Part shown: in pieces, positions 36,507-47,901 of the stretch
How positions within the stretch are numbered: the stretch's first letter is position 1
How the letters are laid out: each line of letters opens with the position of its first letter
Source: Ostrinia nubilalis
Taxonomy: Eukaryota; Arthropoda; Insecta; Lepidoptera; Crambidae
Length of the DNA stretch: 64,000 bases
Reading direction: 5' to 3'
NCBI RefSeq assembly: GCF_963855985.1
Contig: NC_087092.1
Coordinates: forward strand, 13,206,001-13,270,000
The notes under the pieces: generated by a model
What the model was told of the DNA's origin: nothing
Databases searched by the model: none
Seen by the model: only the letters and a program-made list of their open reading frames with translations
Made by a program: the position numbers and the translations under genes

Positions 36507-37774
36507 AAGTGCCACCATTAATAAAAGTAAAGTTACTATTAAATGACACTTTAAATGTTTCTGGAATCTATGACTCGGGTTCAAATGTGTCATTAATTAA
36601 TGCGAAGTTATTAAATATACAACCAAGGAAGGACAAAAAGGATATACAAATAGTAAACTTGAAGACTATTAATGGTGAGAAAAAAACAAAAGGTATGGTG
36701 AAACTTAAAATAAAAATATATAATATTGAGAGAGTTATGGATATTTTTGTAATAGATAATGAGAATTTTAACTACGATTTTCTGATTGGTTTGGATTGTA
36801 TCAAGAATTTCAAACTAATGCAAGATGAGGAATTAAACATCATACAGGGTAACAATCGAAAACAAAGAGATGAAACTTGTATTGAAGAGGACTTAAGTAA
36901 CAAAGACTACCAGCATAATGTTTGTTTAAATTAACAAAATGTCAAGATTCCTGATGTACTAGGTGACAAAAATGAAGAAAATGTTGGTTTACAAACTGGA
37001 GTATTAAAACCAGAAAACAGTTATATAAATAAATGTGAAATAAATTTTAATGAACACATTGATGCTGAAAGATTTGAGATATTTGTAAATCATCTTGACT
37101 TATACCAACAATCAGAAATTGATAGGTTGATAGAGAAATACAATCAAGTTTTTGCAAAGGATAAATATGATATCGGTACTGTACGAGATTATGAAGCTCA
37201 TATTGACTTGATGGTAGATAAATACTGCTGCAAACGTCCATACAGATGCACGGCTGAAGATAGAACAGAAATTGAAGGTCAGATAGCAAAACTATTAAAG
37301 AACAATTTAATCGAGGAATCTTATAGTCCATTTGCTGCTCCAGTAACTTTAGCATATAAAAAGGAAGATGGAAGAAGAACGAGATTATGTATAGACTTTA
37401 GAGAATTAAATAAAATTGTCGTTCCCCAATCTCAACCTTTTCCGTTAATAGAGGATTTAATGATTAAAACTGTGAATTGTGAATATTTTTCTACTTTTGA
37501 CATAAATTCAGCATTTTGGTCAATTCCTTTGAAAAAACAAGATAAATACAAAACTGCATTCGTCACACAAGAAGGCCACTATCAATGGACGTGTCTCCCA
37601 TTTGGATTAAAGACGGCACCTGCCATTTTTCAAAGAATATTGGGAAACATCATAAGAAAACACGAACTCTCTGGTTTTGCGGTAAATTTTATTGATGACA
37701 TTTTGATTTTTTCTACAACATTTGAAGATCACATATATAAGAGCATATATCAAGACTACTCGAGGCAATACTGA
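36503..37774 (+). pseudogene. pol: gypsy protease and reverse transcriptase
   Basis: One frame from the frameshift site. The aspartic protease carries its active site in GIYDSGSNVSLINAKLL and a later FLIGLDCIKNF, near 36560-36820. A single in-frame TAA (36932-36934) interrupts the link, after which the same frame stays open into RT. RT motifs: LAYKKEDGRR, LCIDFRELN, FDINSAFWSIPL, LPFGLKTAPAIFQR and the catalytic NFIDDILIFS, where F replaces the more usual Y before the I/V-D-D. A frameshift near 37740-37760 moves the rest of RT to the next entry. Inactive as it stands. Confidence 0.9.
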
Positions 37775-37980
37775 AGGAAGGCTTTAGATTGAAATTTTCT
37801 AATTGTACTTTTGCAAAAACACACGCAAAATATTTGGGTCACATAGTGGAAAACAATTCGGTCAGACCATTGAAAGATTATTTATCAGCTGTTAAGGACT
37901 TTCCAGTTCCTAAAACAAGGAAAAATGTACGTCAGTTCCTGGGGAAAGTAAATTTTCATCATAAATTCATACCACGCAGT
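37760..37980 (+). pseudogene. pol: gypsy reverse transcriptase, continued
   Basis: In the next frame, LLEAILKEGFRLKFSNCTF, KYLGHIV and VRQFLGKVNFHHKFIP follow, the RT end and connection region. The element is cut after codons P-R-S by the minus-strand LINE and resumes at 42841. Confidence 0.85.
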
Positions 37981-38194
37981 AAAACTCAGTAAAACTCATT
38001 TATTTCTGTAAGTAGGCTTTAAAAAAGCACTTTTACACGTCCCAGTATTAACCCTACCACTGCTTCAGGACAATAAATGGGCCAGTGCTGAGAAGAAGCA
38101 GCGCAAGAAACTCAGACACTATTGTCAGCCTCTTTTTCAAAGGTTTACAGGTTTTCAAAATTCATAGTTATAAATATTTATGCGAGCTAGGCAG

Positions 38195-39597
38195 TTACGC
38201 ATCCCAAACATTTTTATCTTTTAAATAATCATCGACTTTATAGTAGCCCTTTTTCATTAAGGTACTTTTAATGTGTGCTTTGAATTTATGAATGGGTAGT
38301 TCTACAACAGTTTGTGGTAATTTATTAAATAATTTAATACATTTCCCCATAAATGAATTCCCAATCTTATGCAGTCTGAAATTTGGAACGGCAAGTTTAT
38401 TTTTGTTTCTTGTATTAAAGTTATGCAAATCGCTCTTTTTCGTGAATTGCTCTATATTTTTGCGAACATATAAAAGGTTTTCATAAATGAACTGTGAAGC
38501 TACTGTCAGTATGTTAATTTCCTTAAAAAATTCTTTCAAGGAAAATCGGGGTCCAAGGTTATAAATGGCCCGCACTGCTCTCTTCTGCAGAACAAACACA
38601 GTTTCAATGTCCGCGGCTGAGCCCCACAACAATATGCCGTATGACATTATACTGTGAAAATAGCTAAAATATACTAGCCTTGCCGTTTCAATGTCAGTTA
38701 ATTGCCTTATCTTTCTCACTGCAAAAGCAGCCGAACTGAGCCTTTTTGACAAAGTTTCAATATGAGGACCCCACTGAAGTTTAGCATCTAAAGTGATTCC
38801 CAAGAATGTTGTGGAATTTATGCTATTTAATGGTTCATTCTTCACCATTAATTGCGTGGAAACCTGCCTCACATTAGGTAAGCTAAATTTAATGCACTTA
38901 GTTTTATTTGCATTTAACAATAAGTTGTTAACAGTGAACCAATGTAGAACCTGTGAGAGTGTATCATTAATGTCGTCAAAATTTACTTTACCTCTATCAA
39001 CTTTGAAAATGAGAGATGTGTCATCAGCAAATAACACAATATCACACAGATCTTTTACAAAGTAAGGAAGGTCATTAATATAAATAAGAAATAGCAAAGG
39101 TCCTAATATTGATCCCTGCGGCACACCCATAGTAAGAGGTGCTCCAGAAGACTCAGTTCCGTTAATACAAACTTTTTGTTTTCTGCCTGTGAGATACGAG
39201 TTCAACAGATCAAGTGACTTATTCGAAACACCATAATGTCGCAATTTGTTTAGTAAGGTTTGGTGGTCTACACAATCAAACGCTTTTGAAAGATCACAGA
39301 AAATACCAACAGCGTCCTTTCTACTCTCCCAAGCATCAAAGACGTGTTTCAATAGTGCTACCCCAGCGTCAGTAGTGCTTCTACCTTTCGTAAAACCAAA
39401 TTGTTTATTGTGTAATAATTTGTTAAAAATAAAGTGAGATAGAAGTTGGTGGAATATAATTTTCTCAAAAATTTTACTAAGTACTGGTAGAATAGAAATC
39501 GGTCGAAAATTAGAGGGGTCACATTTATCGCCAGCCTTGAATAATGGAATTATTTTACTTAACTTCATTAAGCTAGGAAAGCAACCTTGATCAATAC
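38195..39597 (-). pseudogene. LINE reverse transcriptase, main part
   Basis: The frame is open from the transposon border to the stop at 38195. It contains LIPLFKAGDKCDPSNFRPIS-like entry motifs (here IIPLFKAGDK and NFRPISILPVLSKIFEKI), FGFTKGRSTTDA, FCDLSKAFDCVDH, GVPQGSILGPLLFLIYINDL, the catalytic LFADDTSL and a thumb with FLGITLDAKLQW. A C-terminal region ends KGYYKVDDYLKDKNVWDA. No stop or frameshift is visible. The apparent first residues before CIDQGCFP belong to the inserted transposon. Confidence 0.92.
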
Positions 39598-39601
39598 ATG
39601 T

Positions 39602-41892
39602 CGCACCCTTAATAATATAGGGGCACAACTCAAAATTTTTGGTTTTTTACTTTTTGTACTAGAGAGGCATATTTTCGTCAGTTCTACAAGATGGCTTTCA
39701 CAGAAATCGAAAACAATGATCAGATAAAAGAGTTCTACATTTTGTGCCCCTTCCATACTTTCATCTATCTTCCCGCTAGAAGGGCTGAATCAGAGACATG
39801 CCGATATTTGTCGAATCCGGCACGACTGTGGTCCAATTTGGAGTTGTGCCTTTGTGTGACAAACTTTTAAGTAAGTGTTAGTGAGCTAAGTCTAATTAAT
39901 TCCATATATTTCTAATAATAAGTTACATTTTCATTTTTATTACATTGATAAAGTCCCGTTAATCATAGAAAATTATAAAATATAACTTTAACTTTAGTTA
40001 GGCGGACCATGGATGGGTGTTTGTAGTTAAATTTACAACTCTCCTATAAAAGTAATTTGCTTCTTGGTATTAATTTTCATACCTATTGGTTGATTAGGAG
40101 CCTATATAATGTTTTATCGCGATGCTAAGAAATAAAGCAGTGGTTATGAAATACTTCCCGACAAATAAACTAATGATTTATAAAATAAGAGACATACCTA
40201 CGTGTTAAGGCTATTAACGTTCGCTCGAGGCTTGGGTTGGCTTTTTCTTTGTTTATTTCATGAATAAACGCACTAGTCAGCCAAAAGGTGAATTACTTTA
40301 ATATGTTAGTGTTATAATTTTTAATTATATTCATTGATTTATTACGGTCACATAAATTGATGCTAATTAATCACTCAGATTCTGAGGACTGAGGATACAT
40401 CGAACTTATTTTAAAATTATCTTTTCACGTATTAAGTTACTACAATTTTACTGATCAGCTATTAGACCTTGAAATTTTCAGTTTGTCTAAATTTAAGTTC
40501 TAAAGTGCTTTTTGTCTTAAAAAATATGAGTTCGTAATGTAATCTTGTGTTAACACCACAAATCGTTTTTATTAATATGTGGCTAATATTGTACACAAAA
40601 TCAAAGAAAAAAGATCACGGAGTTTGTGATAACAAACCAAGCATACTCTGGGGTAAAAATTGTACAAAATAATAAATATTGGGTGTCCAATATCGTCGTA
40701 AACCTTGTGTACCTAGACTCTTTGCAATACTGAAGTCAAGCAGGACGTAAAGGGCTTCTATTTGGAGGGCCAAAGATGTCTAATCACTAAAATGATCAAA
40801 AGCAAAATGATGATGAGTACGGAAAAATTAAAAGCAGCTATCTTCGATGGACTGCAAATCCGTGCTCTTATAAAAGACTGTATTTGTAAACTATATAACA
40901 CAAATTGAATCTGAAGCATGGCTAAGGTGCTTTAGTAGTAAAATATTTTTTGGGGAATGTTAGAACACCAGAATAGATATTCTTGTGTTCAAAATTGGTT
41001 GCTAAAATCCTTCAAAAATTACACACGCCAATTTGAGTATTAAATTGCATTTTTTACAATAGCCATTTGAACTGATTCCCACATAATGTGGGTGATTATA
41101 GTAAGGGACAAGGAGAACGGTTCCTTCCACCAGGACAGCAGGATAGTGGAAAAAAGATACCAAGGTACTGGCTGTTGGACTTTAATAAGTGATTATCCTG
41201 AACAAATCCATAACAGAAAACCTTGCAGAAAAAGTTTTTGTAGGTTTTTTCTTTATTTGATAAAAAGCATATTTTTTATAGGGTAAGAGTCCCTATCTAT
41301 CTAAGTAAAAATATTTTGAATGCATAAAATTAGTATTTTCATGTCGGTTTTCTCAGAGAAATAGCTAATAGTCTTTATTTTAATCTAATTCGACATATCT
41401 AACAATTTTATAGTATTCAGCACCCTACTCTTATACTGAATTGGCTATAAGCTACTATACCGCACAATAACTGTCCCCAATGTTATTGGGCGTAAATCAA
41501 TATAAAAATCGAATAATACACTTATTTTTAAATATTAGAGAGCAATATTAGGGAATATGCCATATAAAACAATTCAGCCTAAGGATTAGATGGGCACAAG
41601 TACAAGTAATACCCAAAATCACAACAACAGAAATAGTAAAATAAAGGCCTAACTTTGAAATATTTTTTTAAACAATTTTTTTACATACTCGTAATCAATA
41701 TTTTCAAAAATGTCTTATGTCAAATTATATAACAGATACCAGTGATGAAGTATGCTTAATTTGAAAGTTGTAGCTGATAAAATAAAGATTTTAGAGCCAA
41801 TTATGTAAAAAACCGCGATCCGCCGATTGGTTTTTTGGCTTTTCCCAAAAAACTGAATTTTGGAGTTGTGCCCATTCATTATTAAGGGTGCG
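39602..41892. mobile_element. 2.29-kb DNA transposon, 4-bp target duplication
   Basis: Ends CGCACCCTTAATAAT and its inverse, continuing after a short gap into GGGCACAACTC on both sides, so the inverted repeats span about 38 bp imperfectly. Flanked by ATGT (39598-39601 and 41893-41896). One duplication plus the element lies inside a LINE codon series that would be in frame without it, which proves the boundaries. No transposase frame is found inside. A 4-bp duplication occurs in Sola, Ginger and Chapaev groups, among others; the superfamily is unassigned. Confidence 0.88.
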
Positions 41893-41896
41893 ATGT

Positions 41897-42840
41897 ATTA
41901 AAAATGAATGCAAGGTGAGGAGCTATGTTGTCAATAATTGTTCCAATTATATTGACGGAGATTCCCCAAAGGTCCTCAGTTTTTTTCATATTTAATTCTC
42001 TAAAGGTTTTAATTATTGTATTACAATCTATATGCCTGAACTGGAGCAGACACTGGCACTCGGTGACATTAGATTTTAAAAGAGACTCTGCAAGAACTGG
42101 TGACGAATTCAGTTCTTTAGTTGTTTCAGACGCAATATTGGAGAAGAATGTCTCAAATGTGGTTGCAACGTCTGTATCGGAATTTATAATTTCGTTTCCG
42201 ATTTTCAGTGAGAAAGTGTTATCCTTCGATTTATTTTTACATGTTTGTTTATTTATTATGTTCCACGTAGCCTTAGCTTTATTATTAGAATTTAAAATCA
42301 TGTCTCGAAGATGATTTGATTTAGCAGCCACACAAACCCTTTTAAATATTTTTGAGTAATTTTTAACATATTCTATAACATTCAGATCCTGCGTATCGGC
42401 TTTAAGACTATATAATTCATACATTTTATTTCTACTCTTGTGAATGCCGGTTGTAGCCCAGTCATCAAATTTACATTTTACAGAATTTATTCGGATCTTT
42501 TTCTGTGGGAATGTGGTTTTGAATTCCTCACTCACTACACTGAATAGATCCTCATAAATTTTATCAACATTATTGTCATTTATTACAAGTTTATCAATAC
42601 CTTCACAAATATTTTTCTTAAATTTGTCAATTCGGTTAGTTGTTATTGGCCTACAAACAACAACCACTGTACTAGGGACATGATGGTGTTCAAATGTGGC
42701 CAATTGTCCACTATGATCTGAACTAAGGCAATTAATTATTGATTTACTCTGAATATTACAGTTACAAAAAATATTATCTAAGCAAGTAGCCGATGTTGGA
42801 GTGATTCTAGTAGGCTCATTGAAGAGATTTGATAAGTTAA
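41897..42840 (-). pseudogene. LINE endonuclease end and RT N-terminal region
   Basis: Starts inside the APE-type endonuclease: NEPTRITPTSATCLDNIF, then SDHSGQLATF with the conserved SDH near the end of the domain. The linker and N-terminal RT region follow (TGIHKSRNKMYELYSL, ATWNIINKQTCKNKSKDN). It joins in frame with 39597 if the transposon is ignored. Its first residues in the nominal frame (before about NLSNLFNEP) are gypsy sequence read backwards. Confidence 0.88.
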
Positions 42841-44098
42841 GTGCAATCATCTTGGACCCGTTACACAATTTGCTACGAAAAGATGTAAAATTCATATGGA
42901 CGGCAGAATGCCAGAAATCATTTGATAAAATAAAAGAAATGCTATGTTCAAAACCAGTTCTAAATATCTTTGACCCTGAACTACCGATAAATATTTACAC
43001 GGATGCTAGTATCGAGGGCGTAGGAGCGGTGTTGAAACAGAAGGATAAAAACGGGGATATGAAGCCAGTAGCTTATTTTTCAAAAAAATTAACAGAGTCC
43101 CAAAAAAGGAAGAAGGCAATATACCTGGAGTGTCTGGCAATAAAAGAAGCCCTAAAATACTGGCAGCACTGGCTTATGGGAAAAGAATTTATAGTATACT
43201 CAGATCATAAACCACTAGAAAATATGAATATCAAAGCAAGGACTGATGAAGAACTAGGGGATTTGATGTACTATTTATCCCAATATGATTTCAAAATAAA
43301 ATATAATCCAGGGAAATCGAATCAGGAGGCAGACTGCTTGAGCAGACACCCAGTTCTAGAACCTTTTGAGAACACTGATGATTGTTTAAAAATAGTGAAT
43401 TTAATAAATTTACAAGATATAAAAGATGACCAACACAGAAATCAAGAATTACAAAAAGGAGAAGTTATTAAAGAAAAAGGAATTTACTACAAAAAGACTA
43501 GAAGATGGAAAAAAATTATACTGTCGGAGGAACTAAGTAAAAATTTAATAAGGGATGTTCATGACTCTTATTGTCACATTGGCAGAACTCAGATGATAAA
43601 TAAAATAACTAAATTTTTCACAGCAAAGAATATCATCACAAATATAAAACGAATTTGTGATGAATGTGAGATATGTATTAAGAATAAATCAAGGAGAAAA
43701 CCAAAATACGGTTTAATGTCTCATTTAGGTCCCGCAACACGACCATTTGAAATTGTATCTATTGATACTATTGGAGGCTTTGGAGGATCACGGTCAACAA
43801 AAAAATATCTACATCTTCTAGTAGATCACTATACAAGATATGCTTATATTTCTACATCAAAGAGTCAAAGCTCCGGTGATTTTATTAAGCTAATGAAGAA
43901 GGTAACACAAAGTTACAACATACATATGGTATTAACGGATCAATACCCTGGTATAAATTCCAAAGAATTTAAGGAATTTCTTAGGAAGGAAAATATAAAA
44001 CTGATTTTCACGGCTGTGGACACACCATTTTCAAATGGACTCAATGAACGACTTAATCAAACTTTAGTCAATAAAATAAGATGTAAAATAAAATAAAT
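42841..44098 (+). pseudogene. pol: gypsy RNase H and integrase
   Basis: Resumes at LDPLHNLLRKDVKFIW. RNase H: NIYTDASIEGVGAVLKQK (first Asp), IYLECLAIKEAL (Glu), VYSDHKPLENM (Asp), NQEADCLSRH. Integrase: the zinc-binding H..H..C..C region (VHDSYCHIGRTQM, CDECEIC), then the catalytic triad in VSIDTIGGFG, VLTDQYPG and NGLNERLNQTL. The frame ends by a stop created where the long-armed transposon entered. The nominal ATG at 42801 lies in the LINE and is not a real start. Confidence 0.92.
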
Positions 44099-44347
44099 CC
44101 TCTATTCCACTGTAATCCATTGGTCAAATCCATTAATGGATTAGATTCCTCTTCTGGGTACACTTTAGTCCATCGATGGACTTGTTTCCGCATCAGAGTA
44201 TACCCCAATCCATTAATGGATTTGATTCCGCTTTTAAGTACACCCTAATCCAAGAAATTTTGCACAACTGTTTTTAAAGTAGGAGTAGAATACCAACATC
44301 TTTTATCCATCCATTGGATTATACATTTTAATTCGTGATTTATTTTA

Positions 44348-44580
44348 TCCCAACTAATATTATAAATGCGAAAGTAACTCTGTCTGTCTGTCTGTCTGTT
44401 ACGCTTTCCCGCTTAAACCTCGCAACCGATTTTGATGAAATTTGGCATAGAGATAGTTTGAGTCCCGGGAAAGAACATAGGATAGTTTTTATCCCGGTTT
44501 TTGAAACAGGGACGCGCGCGATAAAGTTTTTCTGTGACAGACAAAATTCCACGCGGGCGAAGCCGCGGGCGGAAAGCTAG
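44348..44580 (+). mobile_element. Helitron in the left arm of the foldback element
   Basis: Starts TCCCAACTAATATTATAAAT after an A, carries a CTGT microsatellite, the GATTTTGATGAAATTTGGCA body and a GC-rich 3' hairpin, and ends CTAG before T. The intact right arm supplies the empty site (ATTG, inverted), so insertion between A and T without duplication is shown directly. 233 bp; closely similar to 57735. Confidence 0.9.
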
Positions 44581-44762
44581 TTGAAATATAAATAATATAG
44601 ATATAGAAAATACGAACTCATTTATTTTTAAAGGGAAAAGCCCAGGTATTTTAATTATTTAAAAATCAAAATTAAAATCATGACTTAGTTAATCACGTTG
44701 GCCTAAGTAGGCGCGCGGTCTTAATCCATATATTAGCACGGACAGCTCTTTTCTGTAATATA

Positions 44763-45379
44763 AAAAATCGGCCAAGTGCGTGTCGACGTACCACGCGCAG
44801 TGTAGGGTTCCGTAGTTGTCCGTCGTTACCACAATATATTTCAGAAGCAAGCAATTACTTCATCGAAAGTCACTTTTCATTTTTTTTTACTGTTTAAGAA
44901 ATTGTATAATACATGAGTCAAATGACTATTACTCTTAAAGTAAGTGATCTATCTTACTTAACTGCTATAGTTTTCCTTGAAAGTTCATGAAAAGCAACCA
45001 GTTTAGTTTTTAGAGGGGGGGGGGGGGGACGCCCTACTCGAACAAAAATTGGCACTTTAAAGTTTAATAATTTGCAAACAGATCCCTAAATCGAAATATA
45101 GTGTTAGAAACCCCTAAGCCATTTTAAAAGGCCTATCCAACGATACCGCACACGATGGGGTAGAAGATGAAAAAAAAATCATCCCCACTTTACATGTAGG
45201 GGAGTAAAAAAAATGTTTTTTTTTTCAAAATTTTATTCTACCGTTTTGTCGGCGTGATAAATAAACATACCTTCACAAAATTACAGCTCTCTAGTGCCAG
45301 TAGTTTTTAAGCAAAACCTCGGACAGACAGACATATCGAAACTATAAGGGTTCCTTGTCAGGACTACGGAACCCTAAAA
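44763..45379 (+). repeat. repeat with GGGTTCCGTA ends in the foldback loop
   Basis: Begins ATCGGCCAAGTGCGTGTCG, then AGGGTTCCGTAG, and ends CTACGGAACCCTAAAAA. This is a very common lepidopteran repeat by memory. Contains a G14 run (45015-45028) and AGACAGACAGAC-like sequence near its end. Its exact borders within the loop 44649-45520 are not fixed. Confidence 0.5.
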
Positions 45380-45836
45380 AGCTATTTCAAATTACAACCC
45401 TCTCTCAACAAATAAAAAAACTTAAAGCCTTGAAACGACAAAAATAATTTACCCTTTATTATTGAAATTCTTAGTTATTTCATTTTAACTCTTCCAGAAA
45501 ATGGCCCACTACTTATTATGTACCTGGGCTTTTCCCTTTAAAAATAAATGAGTTCGTATTTTCTATATCTATATATTTATATTTCAATAAAATAAATCAC
45601 GAATTAAAATGTATAATCCAATGGATGGATAAAAGATGTTGGTATTCTACTCCTACTTTAAAAACAGTTGTGCAAAATTTCTTGGATTAGGGTGTACTTA
45701 AAAGCGGAATCAAATCCATTGATGGATTGGGGTATACTCTGATGCGGAAACAAGTCCATCGATGGACTAAAGTGTACCCAGAAGAGGAATCTAATCCATT
45801 AATGGATTTGACCAATGGATTACAGTGGAATAGGGG

Positions 45837-46281
45837 AAATAAATGAAGGTGAGAAAATAGCATGGAGTACTATTGCACAAAAATGTGTGGACAAATACAA
45901 TGAGACAGAACATACTGTCACAAGATTTTCTCCAAAATACCTTTTGGAAGGGGATAATGTGAACATTTTGCCTATAGAATTGAAATCGAAGTGTACTAAA
46001 GAAGACCTGGAAAGAGATAGGAAGATAGCTCTGGAAAACACAATAAAATCTCACAATTATAATAAGAAGATATTCGACCAGCGTAGAGAAGACTATAAAT
46101 TGGAAGAGGGAGATAGAACGGAAATCGATTGAATAGGAAGAAGATGGATGAATTGAGAATTGGTCCATACAAAATTTTGAAGAAGATATCAAATACAATC
46201 TATGAAGTAGATACCGGCCACCAGAAATCGGAATCAAATTTATATCACATTACAAAACTATACCCAATGCATAATGAATGA
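45837..46281 (+). pseudogene. pol: gypsy integrase C-terminus
   Basis: From NEGEKIAWSTIAQKCVDKYN through FSPKYLLEGDNVNIL, then after a frameshift near 46130 RRWMNELRIGPYKILKKI-type GPY/F sequence (as read, GPYKILKKISNTIYEVDTG) and the ending NLYHITKLYPMHNE before TGA 46279-46281. No chromodomain follows and no env is present; only 29 bases separate the stop from the polypurine tract. At the upstream junction the frame is offset by one, explainable by one AAAT unit of slippage. Confidence 0.85.
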
Positions 46282-46310
46282 ACAATTACTTAAAATAATT
46301 GTTCTCTCCT

Positions 46311-46321
46311 AGGGGGGGAGA
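46311..46321 (+). promoter_or_regulatory. gypsy polypurine tract
   Basis: AGGGGGGGAGA directly precedes the 3' LTR, the place for plus-strand priming. Confidence 0.85.
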
Positions 46322-46616
46322 TGTAAAGAAAACCTATTTTGAGGTTGTCTTTGGTTTATTTTTTCTTTAAGAGTAAAATGTCATGTCACACGAGCATGTC
46401 ATGTGTCATGGAGATGTATTTTATAAATTACCGATAAAATGTTAATATTGTTTTAAATCGGTTAATGAAACGGAATAAGAGCTTTGAATGTTAATTCTGT
46501 TATTTATTTTCAGGTGAGCTAACATTTTATTTCATAGAAAATAGAATTCTGTTTTGAAAACTGTAAAGTTAGGTTTTGAGCAATAAAACTGTTATTTATT
46601 TTCAGAAACGCATAAA
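46322..46616 (+). repeat. gypsy 3' LTR, first part
   Basis: Matches the 5' LTR except at one base, and is uninterrupted where the LINE entered the 5' LTR, which gives the empty-site control. Cut at CGCATAAA by the second P-type element. Confidence 0.95.
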
Positions 46617-46797
46617 CATGGACCTATAAAAAAAGTCGGACGGATTCTCATCAACAAAATACTGTGACATTAGGATACACCAGCTCGCCTGTACGTACAG
46701 GCCGGCACGCACACATTCACATCCTGATACACCACTTCGAGTGCAAACTTCACACAGTTGACACATTTAGGCGGCGAAAAATAAAACAAATAACGTC

Positions 46798-46871
46798 ATG
46801 TCTTCTGTGGTGAAATGGTGTAAAAACCGTTCTGATCGAACGAATAAAAGTCAAGGAATCACATTTCACAG
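46798..46871 (+). pseudogene. THAP exon 1 of P-type transposase
   Basis: From ATG 46798: MSSVVKWCKNRSDRTNKSQG, then ITFH, ending at the splice donor AG/GTAAAC (46872). THAP signatures NR and ITFHR are kept, but the first zinc-binding cysteine (C3 in copy 1) is serine here. Splits a codon (phase 2) that exon 2 completes. Confidence 0.8.
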
Positions 46872-47105
46872 GTAAACTAATAATTCAATCACTTATTTCC
46901 CGATTTTATAAACATTAAAATATTAAAATCATATGTCATTCACCCGAAAAAATTAATACGTCAAAGGCCAGTGTTCTCAGTTATTTACGTGGGAAAATTA
47001 CCCGAAATATGGGAATTTATAATTTTAAGACTTTTTAGTTGTTTATTACGGCATTACTAGGCATTTTCTTTTAAAATTACTTTTTTATTAAATTTTGTAC
47101 ACTAG

Positions 47106-47204
47106 ATTTTCTAATGAAAATGAAATATGGAAAAATGATTGGATTCAAATAATAAGAAATTGTAACAACGACAACGATTGGATCCCAAGCAAACGTAGTG
47201 TCAT
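47106..47204 (+). pseudogene. THAP exon 2 of P-type transposase
   Basis: Follows an acceptor TTTTGTACACTAG after a 234-bp intron. Reads FSNENEIWKNDW then IQIIR and DNDWIPSKRSVICS, the W..W..P..CS half of a THAP domain. The final histidine and what follows are lost at a T-rich stretch near 47205. Confidence 0.8.
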
Positions 47205-47393
47205 TTGCAGTTTTTTTTTTTTGTCTTCGGCACTTTTTCGATTTTGGTTAAAGTACCTAATAATGTGCTCACAGTTTTTATTGAACTTCGAAAGTTCTGA
47301 GCTCCAAGGGCGTTTAGTTGCAGTCTGCTAATGGATACAGTCTGCTACCAAACGTGAAAAGAGAGAGAGATCCAACACTACGTAGCTTACAAG

Positions 47394-47698
47394 CTATGTT
47401 TTGTTGATCCCCTTGAGTTGATGGACTATTGAGTTAATGAGGGCTATGAACGTGACGATTGGTTGGGATTTTGTTATGATTTGTTGTGGCTTATAGGGGT
47501 CAATCCGTAAATTGTTGCATGTCATCTCGTGCTCATGCCAGAGTCTGCTAAATATTGGGCAGTCTCGCATGAGATGGTCAATATCCTGTAAGCTGGAGTC
47601 ATCGCAGGGGCAGTAGGGGTTGTCTATGATCTTGAAGCGGTGTAGGTAGGATTTGTGAAAACCGTGGCCAGTAAAAATCTGCGAGCTTTCAAAGGACG
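47394..47698 (-). pseudogene. LINE C-terminal fragment inside P copy 2
   Basis: The minus frame reads IFTGHGFHKSYLHRF then NPYCPCDDSSLQDIDHL and MRDCPIF, the C-C-H-C region found after RT in I/R1-like LINEs. To its right the frame runs on into P sequence shared with copy 1 from about 47699. Its left limit is unclear. Confidence 0.7.
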
Positions 47699-47901
47699 GA
47701 TATATTTTCATAGGCAAATTTGATCCTTCCCAAAAATGTGGAACTGCGAAATTCAAATTTTCTTACATTGATTGCAAGTCAGTGTCAGGTTGTATGTTAA
47801 AAAAAATCTATCAGAGATAATAATAATATATTGATGATGTCATTTTTGATCAACATTATGTACATACCCTGACACACTGACTTGCAAACAATGTAAGAAA
47901 A

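Larger units (their letters stand above)
37981..42840 (-). mobile_element. 5'-truncated LINE inserted in gypsy pol
   Basis: A minus-strand jockey/CR1-like LINE. Its 3' end (left) has a GAGTTTTACT repeat tail and a 3' UTR; its truncated 5' end (right) lies inside the endonuclease domain. It is interrupted at 39602-41892 by a DNA transposon. The base triplet AGT borders both sides (37978-37980 and 42841-42843), at most a 3-bp duplication or microhomology. Confidence 0.9.
44099..45836. mobile_element. long-inverted-repeat (foldback-like) transposon
   Basis: A 1738-bp insertion flanked by AAATAAAT (44091-44098 and 45837-45844). Its arms are about 316 bp: 44099-44347 plus 44581-44648 on the left, 45521-45836 on the right, nearly identical once the Helitron in the left arm is skipped. 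Each arm holds palindromes on a 40-bp period (TCCATTAATGGA at 44129, TCCATCGATGGA at 44169, TCCATTAATGGA at 44209, half-site at 44249). There is no transposase. The 8-bp duplication fits hAT and other groups; the class is open. Confidence 0.88.

Noticed and set aside
42801..42840. ATG start of the RNase H/integrase frame
   Set aside because: The first codons belong to the inserted LINE; the retroelement frame resumes only at 42841.
44335..44580. 81-codon frame over the Helitron, and its mirror at 57731-57931
   Set aside because: These frames arise in the short Helitron body and appear on opposite strands in the two copies; no coding role is likely.
46282..46310. env gene of the gypsy element
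   Set aside because: Only 29 bases lie between the pol stop and the polypurine tract, so no envelope gene is present.
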